DNA of 64,000 nucleotides from NCBI GenBank assembly GCA_030442035.1, contig JAUJEA010000012.1, positions 1 through 64,000 on the forward strand, written 5' to 3'. Positions 33,461 to 42,856 of this stretch are shown here, piece after piece. The notes under the pieces are model-generated. The model saw only the letters and a program-made list of their open reading frames with translations, did no database searches and had not been told where the DNA came from. Origin of the DNA: Splendidivirga corallicola. Lineage in GTDB: Bacteria; Bacteroidota; Bacteroidia; Cytophagales; Cyclobacteriaceae. Each line of letters starts with the position of its first letter. Positions within the stretch are counted from its first letter, which is position 1. Position numbers and translations under genes: made by a program.

Positions 33461-34995
33461 GGTATTGGTTGTTTTTATCAATGGTGGTTTTATTGATGTC
33501 CTGCTCCCGAGGGACTGAAAAGCAGCCGGAAGTAGCAGTATTACCCAATATTGTGTATATACTGGCTGATGATATGGGTTATGGGGATGTATCTGTGTTA
33601 AACCCTAAATCAAAGATCCGGACGACTAATATTGACCTGCTTTCGGAAACAGGTATTGTGTTTACTGATGCGCACTCCACTTCAGCGGTTTGTACGCCTT
33701 CCCGGTATAGCATCTTAACCGGACGTTATCCCTGGCGCTCCGATTTACCCAAAGGTGTATTGTGGACCAAAGATAAAGCATTGATTAGACCTGAAAGGGA
33801 AACGGTAGCTTCCATGCTGCAGAAACAAGGATACGCCACAGGGGTGATCGGGAAATGGCATTTGGGATGGAATTGGGGGTTTAGAGATGATGATCCTCAG
33901 GAAATTGATTTTTCGAAGGAAATAAAGCGATCGCCCAACGATGCCGGATTTGATTATTCCTATTGCCTATTGGCTTCTTTGGATATTCCTCCCTATGTGT
34001 ATGTGGAAAATAAAAAAGCCACAGCTGTACCGGACAGCATCGTTCCGGGAACAAGCATTGATCAATATGATTTCTGGCGAACAGGCCCATTGGCACCTGA
34101 TCTGCGCTTTGAGGATGTCCTGCCCAATTTCACAAGGAGGGCAGTTGACTTTATTAAGGATCAAAAAGATGGTAAGCCGTTTTTTCTTTATTTTCCGTTG
34201 ACGGCGCCTCATACACCCATCGTTCCTTCGAAGGAATTCCAGGGAAAAAGTGGTATCAATCCTTACCTTGATTTTTGTCTGGAAGTGGATTGGAGTGTAG
34301 GTGAAATTATTAAAGTGTTGAAGCAAAACAACATGTACAACAATACCATTATTGTGTTTGCTTCTGACAATGGTTCAAGTTCCCGATCAGCCAACTACCC
34401 GGTATTATTATCAAACGGTCATAATTCCAGTGCTGGTTTCAGAGGTGCTAAAGGGGATATTTTTGAGGGAGGGCATAGAGTTCCCTTTATATTTTCCTTC
34501 CCAAAATTGTTGAAGGGCAAATCAACCTATGAGCATCCTGTAAGTCTGGTGGATTTTATGGCCACTGTAGCAGATGTCACAGGTTTCAAACTGGAAGAGA
34601 ACATGGCAGAGGACAGCTTTAGCTTTTATCCTTTAGTCAATAATGAAAGAGATACAATTATCAGCCGGCCAGTGATCAATGCTTCCTCGGATGGTTCCAT
34701 GGCTTTGAGAGAGTCTGCATGGAAACTGGAAATGTGTGCCGGGTCCGGAGGATGGCTGTCACATCCAACCAACAGAGAAGCGGAAGCCATAGAAGGCTTA
34801 CCGAAATACCAACTGTATAACCTGGATGCAGATCCATCGGAACGATACAATCTGATGGATGAGAATGAAAAAAGAGTTGCCGGTATGATTTCCCGGTTTA
34901 GCAAATATGTGAAAAACGGGCGCACTACTTCCGGTGCTCCTCAAAAAAACGATACGGAGGTTCCCGAATCACAGGAATGGATCATTGAGAGATAA
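33442..34995 (+). CDS. Sulfatase 6 (Cys-type, lipoprotein)
   Basis: 517 residues with a lipoprotein signal (YWLFLSMVVLLMSCSR, Cys21). Motifs: YILADDMGYGDVS, formylglycine Cys84 in AVCTPSRYSILTGR, GKWHLGW and FASDNGSSSRS. This arrangement resembles arylsulfatase A-like glycan sulfatases. Its ATG is the final member of the series of start-like sites in the preceding 190-bp repeat, so translation initiation or transcription could be affected by repeat number. It is 21 bases upstream of sulfatase 7 and probably co-transcribed with it. Substrate unknown. Confidence 0.9.
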   Translation: MKQIVIRYWLFLSMVVLLMSCSRGTEKQPEVAVLPNIVYILADDMGYGDVSVLNPKSKIRTTNIDLLSETGIVFTDAHSTSAVCTPSRYSILTGRYPWRSDLPKGVLWTKDKALIRPERETVASMLQKQGYATGVIGKWHLGWNWGFRDDDPQEIDFSKEIKRSPNDAGFDYSYCLLASLDIPPYVYVENKKATAVPDSIVPGTSIDQYDFWRTGPLAPDLRFEDVLPNFTRRAVDFIKDQKDGKPFFLYFPLTAPHTPIVPSKEFQGKSGINPYLDFCLEVDWSVGEIIKVLKQNNMYNNTIIVFASDNGSSSRSANYPVLLSNGHNSSAGFRGAKGDIFEGGHRVPFIFSFPKLLKGKSTYEHPVSLVDFMATVADVTGFKLEENMAEDSFSFYPLVNNERDTIISRPVINASSDGSMALRESAWKLEMCAGSGGWLSHPTNREAEAIEGLPKYQLYNLDADPSERYNLMDENEKRVAGMISRFSKYVKNGRTTSGAPQKNDTEVPESQEWIIER

Positions 34996-35016
34996 TTCAA
35001 GAATTAATATGCTATC

Positions 35017-36573
35017 ATGAAGAAGACTACAAGCTTTATTTTTTTATTGTCTGTTGGCCTCCTTTGGGCTTGCACCAACCAAAAACAGGAAGCTCCTGCC
35101 AAACCCAATATTTTGTTCATCATGTCAGATGACCATACCTCTCAGGCCTGGGGAATATATGGGGGCATTTTGAAAGACTATGTCATCAATGAAAACATTG
35201 CCAGATTGGCTGATGAGGGGGCAGTTCTGAACAATGCTTTTTGTACCAATTCCATTTGTGTACCCAGCAGGGCCTCCATTTTGACCGGACAGTATAGCCA
35301 CCGGAATGGTGTGTATACCCTGGTTGATGCCATGGAGCCTGATAGTATGAATATTGCCAAGGCATTGAAGCATCATGGTTATCAAACAGCAGTCATTGGC
35401 AAATGGCATTTGAAAAAACAACCTTCGGGATTTGATCATTTCATGGTACTTCCGGGACAAGGCCGGTACCATGACCCTATCTTAAAAACGAAAGAAAACT
35501 GGGAAGATGGTTATAAGGGAGGCAAAGAATACAAGGGATTTTCAGCGGATGTCATCGCTGATTTTTCAATTGATTGGCTGAAAAATGCGGATAAGGATAA
35601 ACCCTTTTTCCTGATGACCCATTTCAAAGCTACCCATGAACCTTTCGATTATCCGGAAAGACTTAAAGATCTGTATAAAGACCAGGAAATTCCCGAACCG
35701 GAGTCGTTATATGATTTTGGTCCTGAAACAAATGGAAGAACCTTTACTGGTCAGAAAATGGATGAGTTAGCCAGGCGCATGATGATGGCCACTAAAAATC
35801 CCGACAAATTCTGGACTTCCTATCCCGGGTTGCCTTTTTCAACGGAAGGACTGGATAGCATTCAGGCACGCAAAAAGATCTACCAAAAATTCATCAAAGA
35901 CTTTATGAGATGCGGTGCATCCATTGACGAGAACATCGGCCGCTTGTTGGATTACCTGGAAGAAAGCGGGCAAGCTGAAAATACCGTGGTCATTTACACG
36001 GCAGACCAGGGTTATTTTCTGGGAGAGCATGGCTTCTTTGATAAACGTATGATCTATGAAGAATCATCCAGAATGCCTTTTGTGATCCGGTATCCTAAAG
36101 AAATAAAGGGAGGTACCAGGATCGACGATATTATTTTGAATACGGATTTTGCATCACTCTTTGCTGACTATGCAGGTATTGGTGACCGGGGCTTTGGACA
36201 GGGGAGAAGCTTCCGGCAAAACCTCAAAGGAAACACGCCCACAGATTGGCGGGAATCCATGTATTACCGTTATTGGGCACATGCCCCCAGGCGTCCGGGA
36301 CATTTCGGTATCCGCACGCATCGCTACAAGCTGATATTTTTTTATGGAAATCATTTGGGACTGCGAGGAGCCGAAAAGCAAGAGAATACCGAACCTGCCT
36401 GGGAATTCTTCGACCTCGAAAAAGATCCCTACGAAAATCACAACGCCTACAATGATCCAGCCTATACCGAGATCATCAAAGAACTCAAAGAAGCATTACT
36501 AAAACAAAAAGAAGTAGTTGGGGACTCGGATGCTCAATATGCCGCGATGGAAGAAGTGATGCAGGATTATTGA
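35017..36573 (+). CDS. Sulfatase 7 (Cys-type; paralogue of sulfatase 3)
   Basis: 518 residues, lipoprotein signal (IFLLSVGLLWACTN, Cys19). Motifs: IMSDDHTSQAWG, formylglycine Cys81 in SICVPSRASILTG, GKWHLK and YTADQGYFLGEHG. It shares long blocks with sulfatase 3, including a nucleotide stretch coding IMSDDHTSQA with almost no changes, so the two are recent duplicates flanking the esterase/ThuA/GH95/sulfatase 4-6 block. It differs in the anchor: this one is a lipoprotein while sulfatase 3 has a plain signal peptide, so the two may work in different compartments. It is the last gene of the cluster; repeats follow. Confidence 0.9.
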   Translation: MKKTTSFIFLLSVGLLWACTNQKQEAPAKPNILFIMSDDHTSQAWGIYGGILKDYVINENIARLADEGAVLNNAFCTNSICVPSRASILTGQYSHRNGVYTLVDAMEPDSMNIAKALKHHGYQTAVIGKWHLKKQPSGFDHFMVLPGQGRYHDPILKTKENWEDGYKGGKEYKGFSADVIADFSIDWLKNADKDKPFFLMTHFKATHEPFDYPERLKDLYKDQEIPEPESLYDFGPETNGRTFTGQKMDELARRMMMATKNPDKFWTSYPGLPFSTEGLDSIQARKKIYQKFIKDFMRCGASIDENIGRLLDYLEESGQAENTVVIYTADQGYFLGEHGFFDKRMIYEESSRMPFVIRYPKEIKGGTRIDDIILNTDFASLFADYAGIGDRGFGQGRSFRQNLKGNTPTDWRESMYYRYWAHAPRRPGHFGIRTHRYKLIFFYGNHLGLRGAEKQENTEPAWEFFDLEKDPYENHNAYNDPAYTEIIKELKEALLKQKEVVGDSDAQYAAMEEVMQDY

Positions 36574-36966
36574 TATAGCTGTTAGGTTTCAGGTATCAGG
36601 TTTCAGTATATCCATGCCTGAATATGGTTGACCGTTTTGTGAGTTGGATAACCGATGTTAGTTTTGAGTTTTTAGTTTTGAGTTTTTAGTTAAAAAACCA
36701 GGTACATCTTCCGTTTGTTTTCATATAACCTGCACCTTGAACCGTAATTCGTCATTCGAAATTCGTAATTCATTCAAAACTCATAATTCAAAATTCAACA
36801 TTATAATAGTCCCCCGCTAACGCAAACGCCCGCTTGTGCCCAAGATTCATTTAACCATATTGGTCAAGTAGTCGAGCTTTTAGGTATCAGGTCTCAGCTT
36901 TCAGCGTCTCCGTAAGCCATGTTGCCCTAGCCTGCAACCTGATACCTGTAACCTGATACCTGACAG
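36574..36966. repeat. Repeat mosaic between the glycan cluster and the PBP operon
   Basis: Holds GGTTTCAGGTATCAGG words at 36585-36606 and the inverse AACCTGATACCTG twice at 36937-36963 (an inverted pair about 330 bases apart), the GAGTTTTTAGTT repeat at 36661-36697, a run of ATTCGTAATTCAAAATTC words near 36740-36800, and a REP-like hairpin ACGCAAACGCCCGCTTGTGC at 36820-36839. No gene seen. The downstream arm abuts the PBP stop codon. Confidence 0.75.
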
Positions 36967-39900
36967 CTACTTAAAAGCTATATGCAACTTATCCTCTTTA
37001 TGATACTCCCATTCCCTGTAGATATATGCTCCTAAAACCCCGGCGCTTCTGGCCCCGGACCCGAAGGGGATTGGTGGTGTATCATTCAATTCCAAATGGT
37101 CTCCGGTCACTTTTCCGTAGGTAACGTAGGACACAATGAGCAACTGGCCATCGCATAAGATGGTGTAGCCGTGTATGGCTTTGTCGGAGGTGCCGGTTTT
37201 TGCATAAAACTTTTCCGTTCGTGGTAGCAGGTGTACTATGTGCGTTCCTGTTCCGCCTTTCAGCATAGTATGATGCAGCGCTTCTTTCATGGTTCGTGTA
37301 TTTTTCGACTCATACACTTGCTTTTGGCGATGGCGGACTTCATACTCCTTTTTGGTGTAAGGATCATACGCACTTTCGAATACTCGAAGTTCCCTGTATC
37401 GGCCATTATTAAAAAGTGTTTGGTAGGCTTGTGCGATATCAAAAAGGGTCATATTTCGTGATCCCATAGGGTAGTTGATCTCATGTTCCGATGATTTGTC
37501 GGGATCGTCGAGTTGCAAAAATGCATCTTCATCAATGCCTAAGGTGGCGAACGTTCTTTCCAATTGTTGATACAAGGGCACTGCCTCCGTTACCTCCCGC
37601 ACATTGATCATTGGTGCATTCAAAGACTTGCTGATGATCTCATTAATACTGATCATTCGGTTGGAATATCGGCGACTGTAGTTATTGGGCGTAAACTTTC
37701 CTTTGATCTTACCATCATAAAGTCGTAGATCCTCAGAGGCAATATCACTTTCCAACAATTCCAGCAGGATAAAAGGTTTGACCACACTACCCATCGGGCT
37801 ACCACCGGCAAAGGTGGTCAGGTCCGTAACACCTTGCCCGCCATGATGCCCCAGAATTTTTCCTGTAGATACTTCAATGACCAGCGCTGCAGAATACAGA
37901 TCATGACCTTGTTTAGTTTGACTGCTTCGGAAATACTGATTAAATCGCCGGACCGCTTTGGCCATCCGTTTTTGGTTCTCGTGGTTGAGTGTAGTTACGA
38001 AAGTGTGCCCTAAGCTTTCCTTTTCAGGCGACTGCTTTTTTAAAAATTCTTTGGTAGTCGTCGCGATGTTGGCTGTTAATGGACGATCACTAAATCGCAG
38101 CTCCTGTTCCATCAACAATTTTAATTCCTGCGGTGCTACCAATCCCTTTTTTTTCCAGGCCCTCGCCTGGGCGATTAAGGTTTCCTTGATTTCGATGGCG
38201 TAACCGGCAGCCTGGTCATAGTCGACAAGATCTTTTTTGGTCTTAAATGTGGTGCTTCGTTTTAAAGAAGCAACTAAATACATCATTTCCAATTGATTCA
38301 GTTCTTGAAGCGGCCGCTTAAAAGCCGTGAATCCTGCCATGACCACCCCTTGCTGTCCGTTGCCTCCGATCATGCCTACTTTATTAAAGTATTGCGTGAC
38401 AATTTCCTTCGGGCTGAGCTGCAATGAAAGCTGGTAGGCGGAAAGCATTTCGGTATATTTTCTCTGGAAGTCCCTGGGAAAACTTCCCGGAAAAGCCTCG
38501 TTTTTGATCAATTGCATATTCAGATTAGAACCCCCTCCGGTACCGGTAGTCATACGGTACAATGAGGCGATCGAGATGCCATGCCAGTTCGACCATTTCG
38601 GTAACCAGCTTCTTTGCCTCTCAAAATCGCGGTCTTCCTGTATGAGCAGACATTTGATCAGGAAATCCGGCAAGACACTGGCACCGGCCGGCGTACAAAT
38701 ATTACCTTCATGGCTGCCGATAAACAATGGATAATGTTCGGCATCAATGACTGTGTTGACATAGCTCTCATCATCCGCATAATCATATTTTTTTGGAAAA
38801 ATACTTAGAAGCACAAAGGCACCTAAGGCTAAAACTGCTGTAGGTGCAATCGCTTCAGCCAATCCCCAGGCTGTGGTTTGCAGATAAACGACCATGGTGT
38901 TTTTTCTAATAGGGGGGAGCCCCTGTTGACGGACCAAATTTAAAATAAGGGAAATTCCCAATCCTAATCCATAGGAAAGGACATGCAGCAGGCCAGAAAC
39001 TACCGCAATGATCAACACAAAAAAGGCAAGAAACAGGAATGATTTTGGTTTTAACACTAATAGGAGCAAGGTTAAAACTACTAAGACCGATAAGAAATTT
39101 CTTCTCTGCGATAATGGCAATTTGAAACCTTGCATGGTTTGTGCTAAGGGACTCTCAGCGTCAAAAAACATGATGGCGCCGAAGTAATTGTATCCCTTGG
39201 CGATGAAACCTCGAATCACTTTATAAAACAAATAACAAGACAAAAGGGCAAAACCAATGACCAACCAATTGTTCTCCAGGAATTGTGTGCCAAGATATAA
39301 CGGAATATTCAAGGCCATGCCGATACCCAAAGTAAAAATAATGACCAACAAAGGTTGTGAAACGATTGTTTTGGCCAGGGAGCTCAAATGAATATATTGA
39401 GGCAGTGATTCGCGATAGTGTTTACTGTGCAGCAAGTGCAAATGTGAAATTGCTACGAAATAACACACCAGGCCAAGTTTGGCTACTGATAAATAAATCA
39501 GATGGACGATACCTGAAACCCTGGGCATGTGTTGACTATATGAAAGGATCTCCAAAGCCATAAACAGCAGAATGGCAAAGAACCCGAAATACAATACATC
39601 ACCCTCATGATAAGCCGGCTTGCCATACTTCGAATTGACACTTTGCATAAAGGACCGTATACCCCAATAAATGACATAACAAGTGGTGAATTGCAGTATG
39701 GACTGCCCTAACATGCCGGAGATAAAGTGTTGGAGTGTAAAAGGACTTTGAACTGAGCTGCCTACTGTAAATACACCGCGCATCATTCTGAAGAAAGAGA
39801 TGAGATCGCTTGAAAGCACATAAGCCAACAAGGTGGTGCCTACCTTATAAAAAACAAAACCGGCGATGGCAATCACCAATACACCAAACCAGGTAGCCGT

Positions 39901-40041
39901 ATACTCCCCAATATCGATAAAATCTCCGCGGTGCTCACGGGAAAAAGTTTTACGAAAAATAAACTGCGTGAAATCACGCAGAATAAAACACAGGGCTATC
40001 AATAGTAATAGCCAACCTGCGATCGCTATGACCAATATCAT
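36967..40041 (-). CDS. Polytopic bifunctional penicillin-binding protein (GT51 transglycosylase plus transpeptidase)
   Basis: 1024 residues. Unlike ordinary class A PBPs with one anchor helix, the first ~430 residues hold about ten hydrophobic segments. Then comes a GT51 transglycosylase: Glu469 in QEDRDF, GGSNLNMQLIKN (canonical GGSTLTQQ with substitutions), RKYTEMLSAYQLS, and KEIVTQYFNKV. Then a transpeptidase domain: Ser752-x-x-Lys755 (GSVVKPF), Ser806-Leu-Asn (SxN motif) and Lys948-Thr-Gly (AKTGTS). All active-site motifs are present, so peptidoglycan polymerisation and cross-linking are likely, at the inner membrane. It is the last of a four-gene minus operon, 8 bases after the VWA-like lipoprotein. 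The N-terminal membrane block is of unknown role. Confidence 0.88.
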   Translation of the reverse strand: MILVIAIAGWLLLLIALCFILRDFTQFIFRKTFSREHRGDFIDIGEYTATWFGVLVIAIAGFVFYKVGTTLLAYVLSSDLISFFRMMRGVFTVGSSVQSPFTLQHFISGMLGQSILQFTTCYVIYWGIRSFMQSVNSKYGKPAYHEGDVLYFGFFAILLFMALEILSYSQHMPRVSGIVHLIYLSVAKLGLVCYFVAISHLHLLHSKHYRESLPQYIHLSSLAKTIVSQPLLVIIFTLGIGMALNIPLYLGTQFLENNWLVIGFALLSCYLFYKVIRGFIAKGYNYFGAIMFFDAESPLAQTMQGFKLPLSQRRNFLSVLVVLTLLLLVLKPKSFLFLAFFVLIIAVVSGLLHVLSYGLGLGISLILNLVRQQGLPPIRKNTMVVYLQTTAWGLAEAIAPTAVLALGAFVLLSIFPKKYDYADDESYVNTVIDAEHYPLFIGSHEGNICTPAGASVLPDFLIKCLLIQEDRDFERQRSWLPKWSNWHGISIASLYRMTTGTGGGSNLNMQLIKNEAFPGSFPRDFQRKYTEMLSAYQLSLQLSPKEIVTQYFNKVGMIGGNGQQGVVMAGFTAFKRPLQELNQLEMMYLVASLKRSTTFKTKKDLVDYDQAAGYAIEIKETLIAQARAWKKKGLVAPQELKLLMEQELRFSDRPLTANIATTTKEFLKKQSPEKESLGHTFVTTLNHENQKRMAKAVRRFNQYFRSSQTKQGHDLYSAALVIEVSTGKILGHHGGQGVTDLTTFAGGSPMGSVVKPFILLELLESDIASEDLRLYDGKIKGKFTPNNYSRRYSNRMISINEIISKSLNAPMINVREVTEAVPLYQQLERTFATLGIDEDAFLQLDDPDKSSEHEINYPMGSRNMTLFDIAQAYQTLFNNGRYRELRVFESAYDPYTKKEYEVRHRQKQVYESKNTRTMKEALHHTMLKGGTGTHIVHLLPRTEKFYAKTGTSDKAIHGYTILCDGQLLIVSYVTYGKVTGDHLELNDTPPIPFGSGARSAGVLGAYIYREWEYHKEDKLHIAFK

Positions 40042-40049
40042 CAGGGGCT

Positions 40050-40826
40050 TTAATTTATATTGGTGAGGTTATCCATAAATTGTATGTTGTGAAGCTTCAT
40101 CTCACCCAATAAACCTGCCCAAAAGCTTTTCACGTCTCTTTGTCTGGCATTGACCTTTTTGTTAGGGCTATCCTTGCATACGATAATGATATTGGCATCC
40201 AGCCCTTCCCTTTGCCGGGCTTGAAATTCCTCTAAGACCAACGGATCGATCAGTTGCGGAACAACTTCGGAAAGCTCTTCCGTGGCTGGAATATGCCTGT
40301 ACATATTGAGGTACTGATTATTCTCGATCATGTCTGAAAAAATAATTAAAGTGGTTTCCGCTTCCAGGTTGGCATGTGTCAGGGCTTTGATCATCACATT
40401 GGCAATACTGCTTCCTGAGGTAAGATCATCATTCTCTGTGAGCGCTTTGAATTCCGTCAATTGTCCTTTCAGCAGGTTCACCAAAGGCGCTGGACTGGCC
40501 TGTTGCTTTTCGGCCTGATAGCTTTGGCCCTTACGGTTAATGGCAATGGTTTCGGAAGTGGCCTGCAGTCCTTCTTTGGCGCTAATGGGTACCAAAGTAA
40601 GGGTGAAACTTTCACAGGGCGCAATATTGCCCAGCCCTGTTTTTGCCATGAATGTCGGCAGGTTAGCTTTGAGATCCGCCTCGATATCTTCAAATAATTG
40701 TTTATCCGTAACATCGATCAGGAGAATCGCTTCCCTGGGTTTTATGTTTTCGCATTCTGTCAATGCGTTGCATCCGGCTAGCATTCCTACTAAAGCTACC
40801 CGAAAGAAAAGGTTTAGAAGTCGCAT
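40050..40826 (-). CDS. Lipoprotein with a von Willebrand A-like fold
   Basis: 258 residues. Lipoprotein signal (FRVALVGMLAGCN, Cys19). The body alternates strands and helices like a VWA domain: EAILLIDVTDKQLFEDIE at the start, SSIANVMIKALTHANLE, then TTLIIFSDMIENNQY (the LIIFSDM strand matches the VWA pattern). The MIDAS is degenerate: D-x-T-D rather than D-x-S-x-S, so metal binding is doubtful. It would sit in the periplasm. Gaps of 16 and 8 bases to its neighbours make it part of the PBP operon; a partner or regulator of the PBP is inferred from operon position only. Confidence 0.65.
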   Translation of the reverse strand: MRLLNLFFRVALVGMLAGCNALTECENIKPREAILLIDVTDKQLFEDIEADLKANLPTFMAKTGLGNIAPCESFTLTLVPISAKEGLQATSETIAINRKGQSYQAEKQQASPAPLVNLLKGQLTEFKALTENDDLTSGSSIANVMIKALTHANLEAETTLIIFSDMIENNQYLNMYRHIPATEELSEVVPQLIDPLVLEEFQARQREGLDANIIIVCKDSPNKKVNARQRDVKSFWAGLLGEMKLHNIQFMDNLTNIN

Positions 40827-40842
40827 AGTAGTGTTGCTTTTA

Positions 40843-42123
40843 TTATAATTTAAAATAGGCTTTGAGGTCTTCCGTGGTAGGCCAACTAGGCTGAACGACC
40901 AAAGCTTTCACGGGATCATTTTTCAGTACATTAAGATATTCCGTCTGATAACGGCTCAGGTGCATTTCCAGCTTTCGTAGCAATTGGTCATTTTCCACGA
41001 GCAAGCGATCTTTCTCCTTTTTTAAAGCAGTTATTTCCTTTTGTTTGACTTGCAGTTCTGCTAAGATGCCATGGAGTCGCTGGGTATTGGGTGCTATCAA
41101 ATTAGCCTGTATTTCGTTCAGCTTCCGTAAGCGATTTTCAGTGTGGAGGATTTGCTCTACGTAGTATTGCCTCCTTTCCTCGATTTGATTTTTGCCTGCT
41201 TCTGTTTCGGGAGGTGGTACGGGGTGCTCAGGCTCAACTTCCTTGGCCTTATTCCTGGGAAAAGTTTGCATAATGACAAAAAACAGGAACACAAAAATAC
41301 CCCCTAACACATCATTTTTGCGATAGAAGTTTACCCAAAAAGAATAGGGTGCTTCCACTTCGGAAGGTACATTCGAAGTATCCTCTTGTAAAGACCACTC
41401 CGTTGTGGTACTGCTGTTCTCGTCGAGCGGTGGGTAGGCTTCATTCAACAACAATGGCCCTAAGAGCATCGTGAAAAGCATCAGGAAACTAAAGCCCAGA
41501 AAGACCATGTATACCGGACGCCGGTTTTGCTTGAACAAGCGACCCACAAAATGAATGAAAAAGAGTACCACACCGAATGAAATACTCCGCACGATCATGT
41601 CCTCAATGCCTTTACCATCCCGCAAAGTATGCCATTGCACGTAGGTCATAAACACTTCACCGATCACCCATATCATAAAAAAGCTCAGAATTTCTTTGCT
41701 TGTAACCCTAGCACTTTTTTTAGGTGAAGCAGCAGCTTCCTTAGGTGTTGACTCCGGGACAGGTGGAATATGACCACGGAGCAGCATGTCTTTATCGAGC
41801 TGGGTCAAAGAAGTTTTGAATTGATCCAGTTGTGCTTGCAAGTCACGAACATCTTCCCTGTTTCCGCTCAGTAAATTGTCCCCTTCCTGTTCAAGCTCCG
41901 CCGTAGGCTTTTCAAAAGCCAGTATTTCTTTGGACAAGTCTTTCAACGAATTGTCAACCTGAGCAATTTTTCCCTTGTTGATGAACAGATCGTTGAATGT
42001 GTCCTGGTTCAGTATTTCAAGTTGCCCGTTCGACCAACGGTAGCTTCCGGCTTCGTCCCGAATAGGGATACTTTCCAGTCCGATATCGCGTAGGACTGTA
42101 TTATAATTTTGTAAATCCTTCAT
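40843..42123 (-). CDS. Membrane protein with flanking coiled coils, unknown function
   Basis: 426 residues. Residues about 40-125 are charged helices predicted coiled-coil (VDNSLKDLSKEILAFEKP, LDQFKTSLTQLDKDM). About 145-240 hold three hydrophobic segments (ILSFFMIWVIGEVFMTYV, MIVRSISFGVVLFFIHFVG, VYMVFLGFSFLMLFTMLL), then another near 290 (GGIFVFLFFVIMQTF), followed by a 115-residue coiled coil (NRLRKLNEIQANL, LKKEKDRLLVENDQLLRKLEMHL). No enzyme motif. It is the second gene of the PBP operon (16 bases to the next); it could be a scaffold. I do not recognise the family. Confidence 0.7.
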   Translation of the reverse strand: MKDLQNYNTVLRDIGLESIPIRDEAGSYRWSNGQLEILNQDTFNDLFINKGKIAQVDNSLKDLSKEILAFEKPTAELEQEGDNLLSGNREDVRDLQAQLDQFKTSLTQLDKDMLLRGHIPPVPESTPKEAAASPKKSARVTSKEILSFFMIWVIGEVFMTYVQWHTLRDGKGIEDMIVRSISFGVVLFFIHFVGRLFKQNRRPVYMVFLGFSFLMLFTMLLGPLLLNEAYPPLDENSSTTTEWSLQEDTSNVPSEVEAPYSFWVNFYRKNDVLGGIFVFLFFVIMQTFPRNKAKEVEPEHPVPPPETEAGKNQIEERRQYYVEQILHTENRLRKLNEIQANLIAPNTQRLHGILAELQVKQKEITALKKEKDRLLVENDQLLRKLEMHLSRYQTEYLNVLKNDPVKALVVQPSWPTTEDLKAYFKL

Positions 42124-42136
42124 GTGATGAGATTTT

Positions 42137-42316
42137 TTAGGACGAGGAAAGCTCCTGGGCCGATCTCAGTATATGATGAATGCGCATCAATACGATATCC
42201 CTGGAACAGGGAGCAGAAGACACATGATCATGGGTTTGCGTTTCGGGGGGTGAGGTACCGGGGGTAGCAATTTGCTTCACCCTTTCGGAGTATTTCTGGG
42301 TTGTTTTCATAGACAT
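42137..42316 (-). CDS. Small protein, 59 residues, first gene of the PBP operon
   Basis: ATG at 42316 (or the in-frame ATG at 42310) opens a 59-residue frame, MSMKTTQKYSERVKQIA to QELSSS, ending 13 bases before the coiled-coil membrane protein. It is polar, with a Pro/Thr stretch and a C-terminal helix (IVLMRIHHILRSAQ), and no signal peptide or known domain. Position, spacing and strand support a real gene, but coding is unproven. Confidence 0.5.
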   Translation of the reverse strand: MSMKTTQKYSERVKQIATPGTSPPETQTHDHVSSAPCSRDIVLMRIHHILRSAQELSSS

Positions 42317-42459
42317 AACACATTTTAATCACAAGTAACATTTCCAAGTAACATTTCTCTGAATAATAACTGTAAATAGACTGGCTTTATTATGAGATGA
42401 GATAAATCGTGGGGTGAAAAGTGGAAGTTGATCGGTGGTTGTAGGTTAAAAACGCCCTA

Positions 42460-42479
42460 GCGCAAGCGTCCGCTTGTGC
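42460..42479. repeat. Solo REP-like hairpin, GCGTCCGC-core type
   Basis: GCGCAAGCGTCCGCTTGTGC: two 9-base arms, one mismatch, around a TC. A single copy of the same hairpin forms the ends of the MITE-like elements at 46.8, 49.4, 53.0 and 63.2 kb. It lies 540 bases upstream of the gene at 42857; nothing else in 42317-42700 was recognised. Confidence 0.75.
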
Positions 42480-42705
42480 TCATAGTTTAATACAGCTAAA
42501 TTTATTGATTGAATAGAAAATATAGGTAGAATTATACGTTTATTATTCGCATAATTCCACGGCTACATTTTTTTATCCGTTCGAAAATTTGTTAATTGTC
42601 TTGTGGAAAGGTTAAGTATTTTTTTCTTTCCAATGAAAGCATGGTTAGGAGTGGGCCAGTAAACCAGTATTAAAATGATTAATATGAGCGGAAGCTTGGA
42701 AATTT

Positions 42706-42856
42706 GCTTGGCCAAAATGAGCGGTGATATGCCTGATCAAGTATATAAATATATGATAAGGAATGATTACTTTTTGATTAAGGTATTGGCTTTAAGAGAT
42801 AAAATATAGTGTGACTGAATACCACTAGTGGTGTTTATTCGAATGTTAGCGATAAT
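42706..42856 (+). repeat. Conserved leader, copy 1 (partial), upstream of the 361-residue gene
   Basis: Begins near TATGCCTGATCAAG (42728) and runs to the ATG at 42857. It closely matches the 3' parts of the repeats at 53014-53430 and 63149-63571. Shared landmarks are GCCTGATCAAG, TTACTTTTTGATTA, GCTTTAAGAGATA and the perfect 12-base palindrome ACCACTAGTGGT (42821-42832), then GTTTA and GTTAGCG (42845-42851), six bases before the start codon. A short in-frame reading frame (ATG 42684, stop 42807-42809) overlaps it and may be chance. Confidence 0.75.

Noticed and set aside
42684-42809. 41-residue frame in leader copy 1
   Set aside because: The frame is not preserved in length among leader copies (ends differ), so coding is doubtful.
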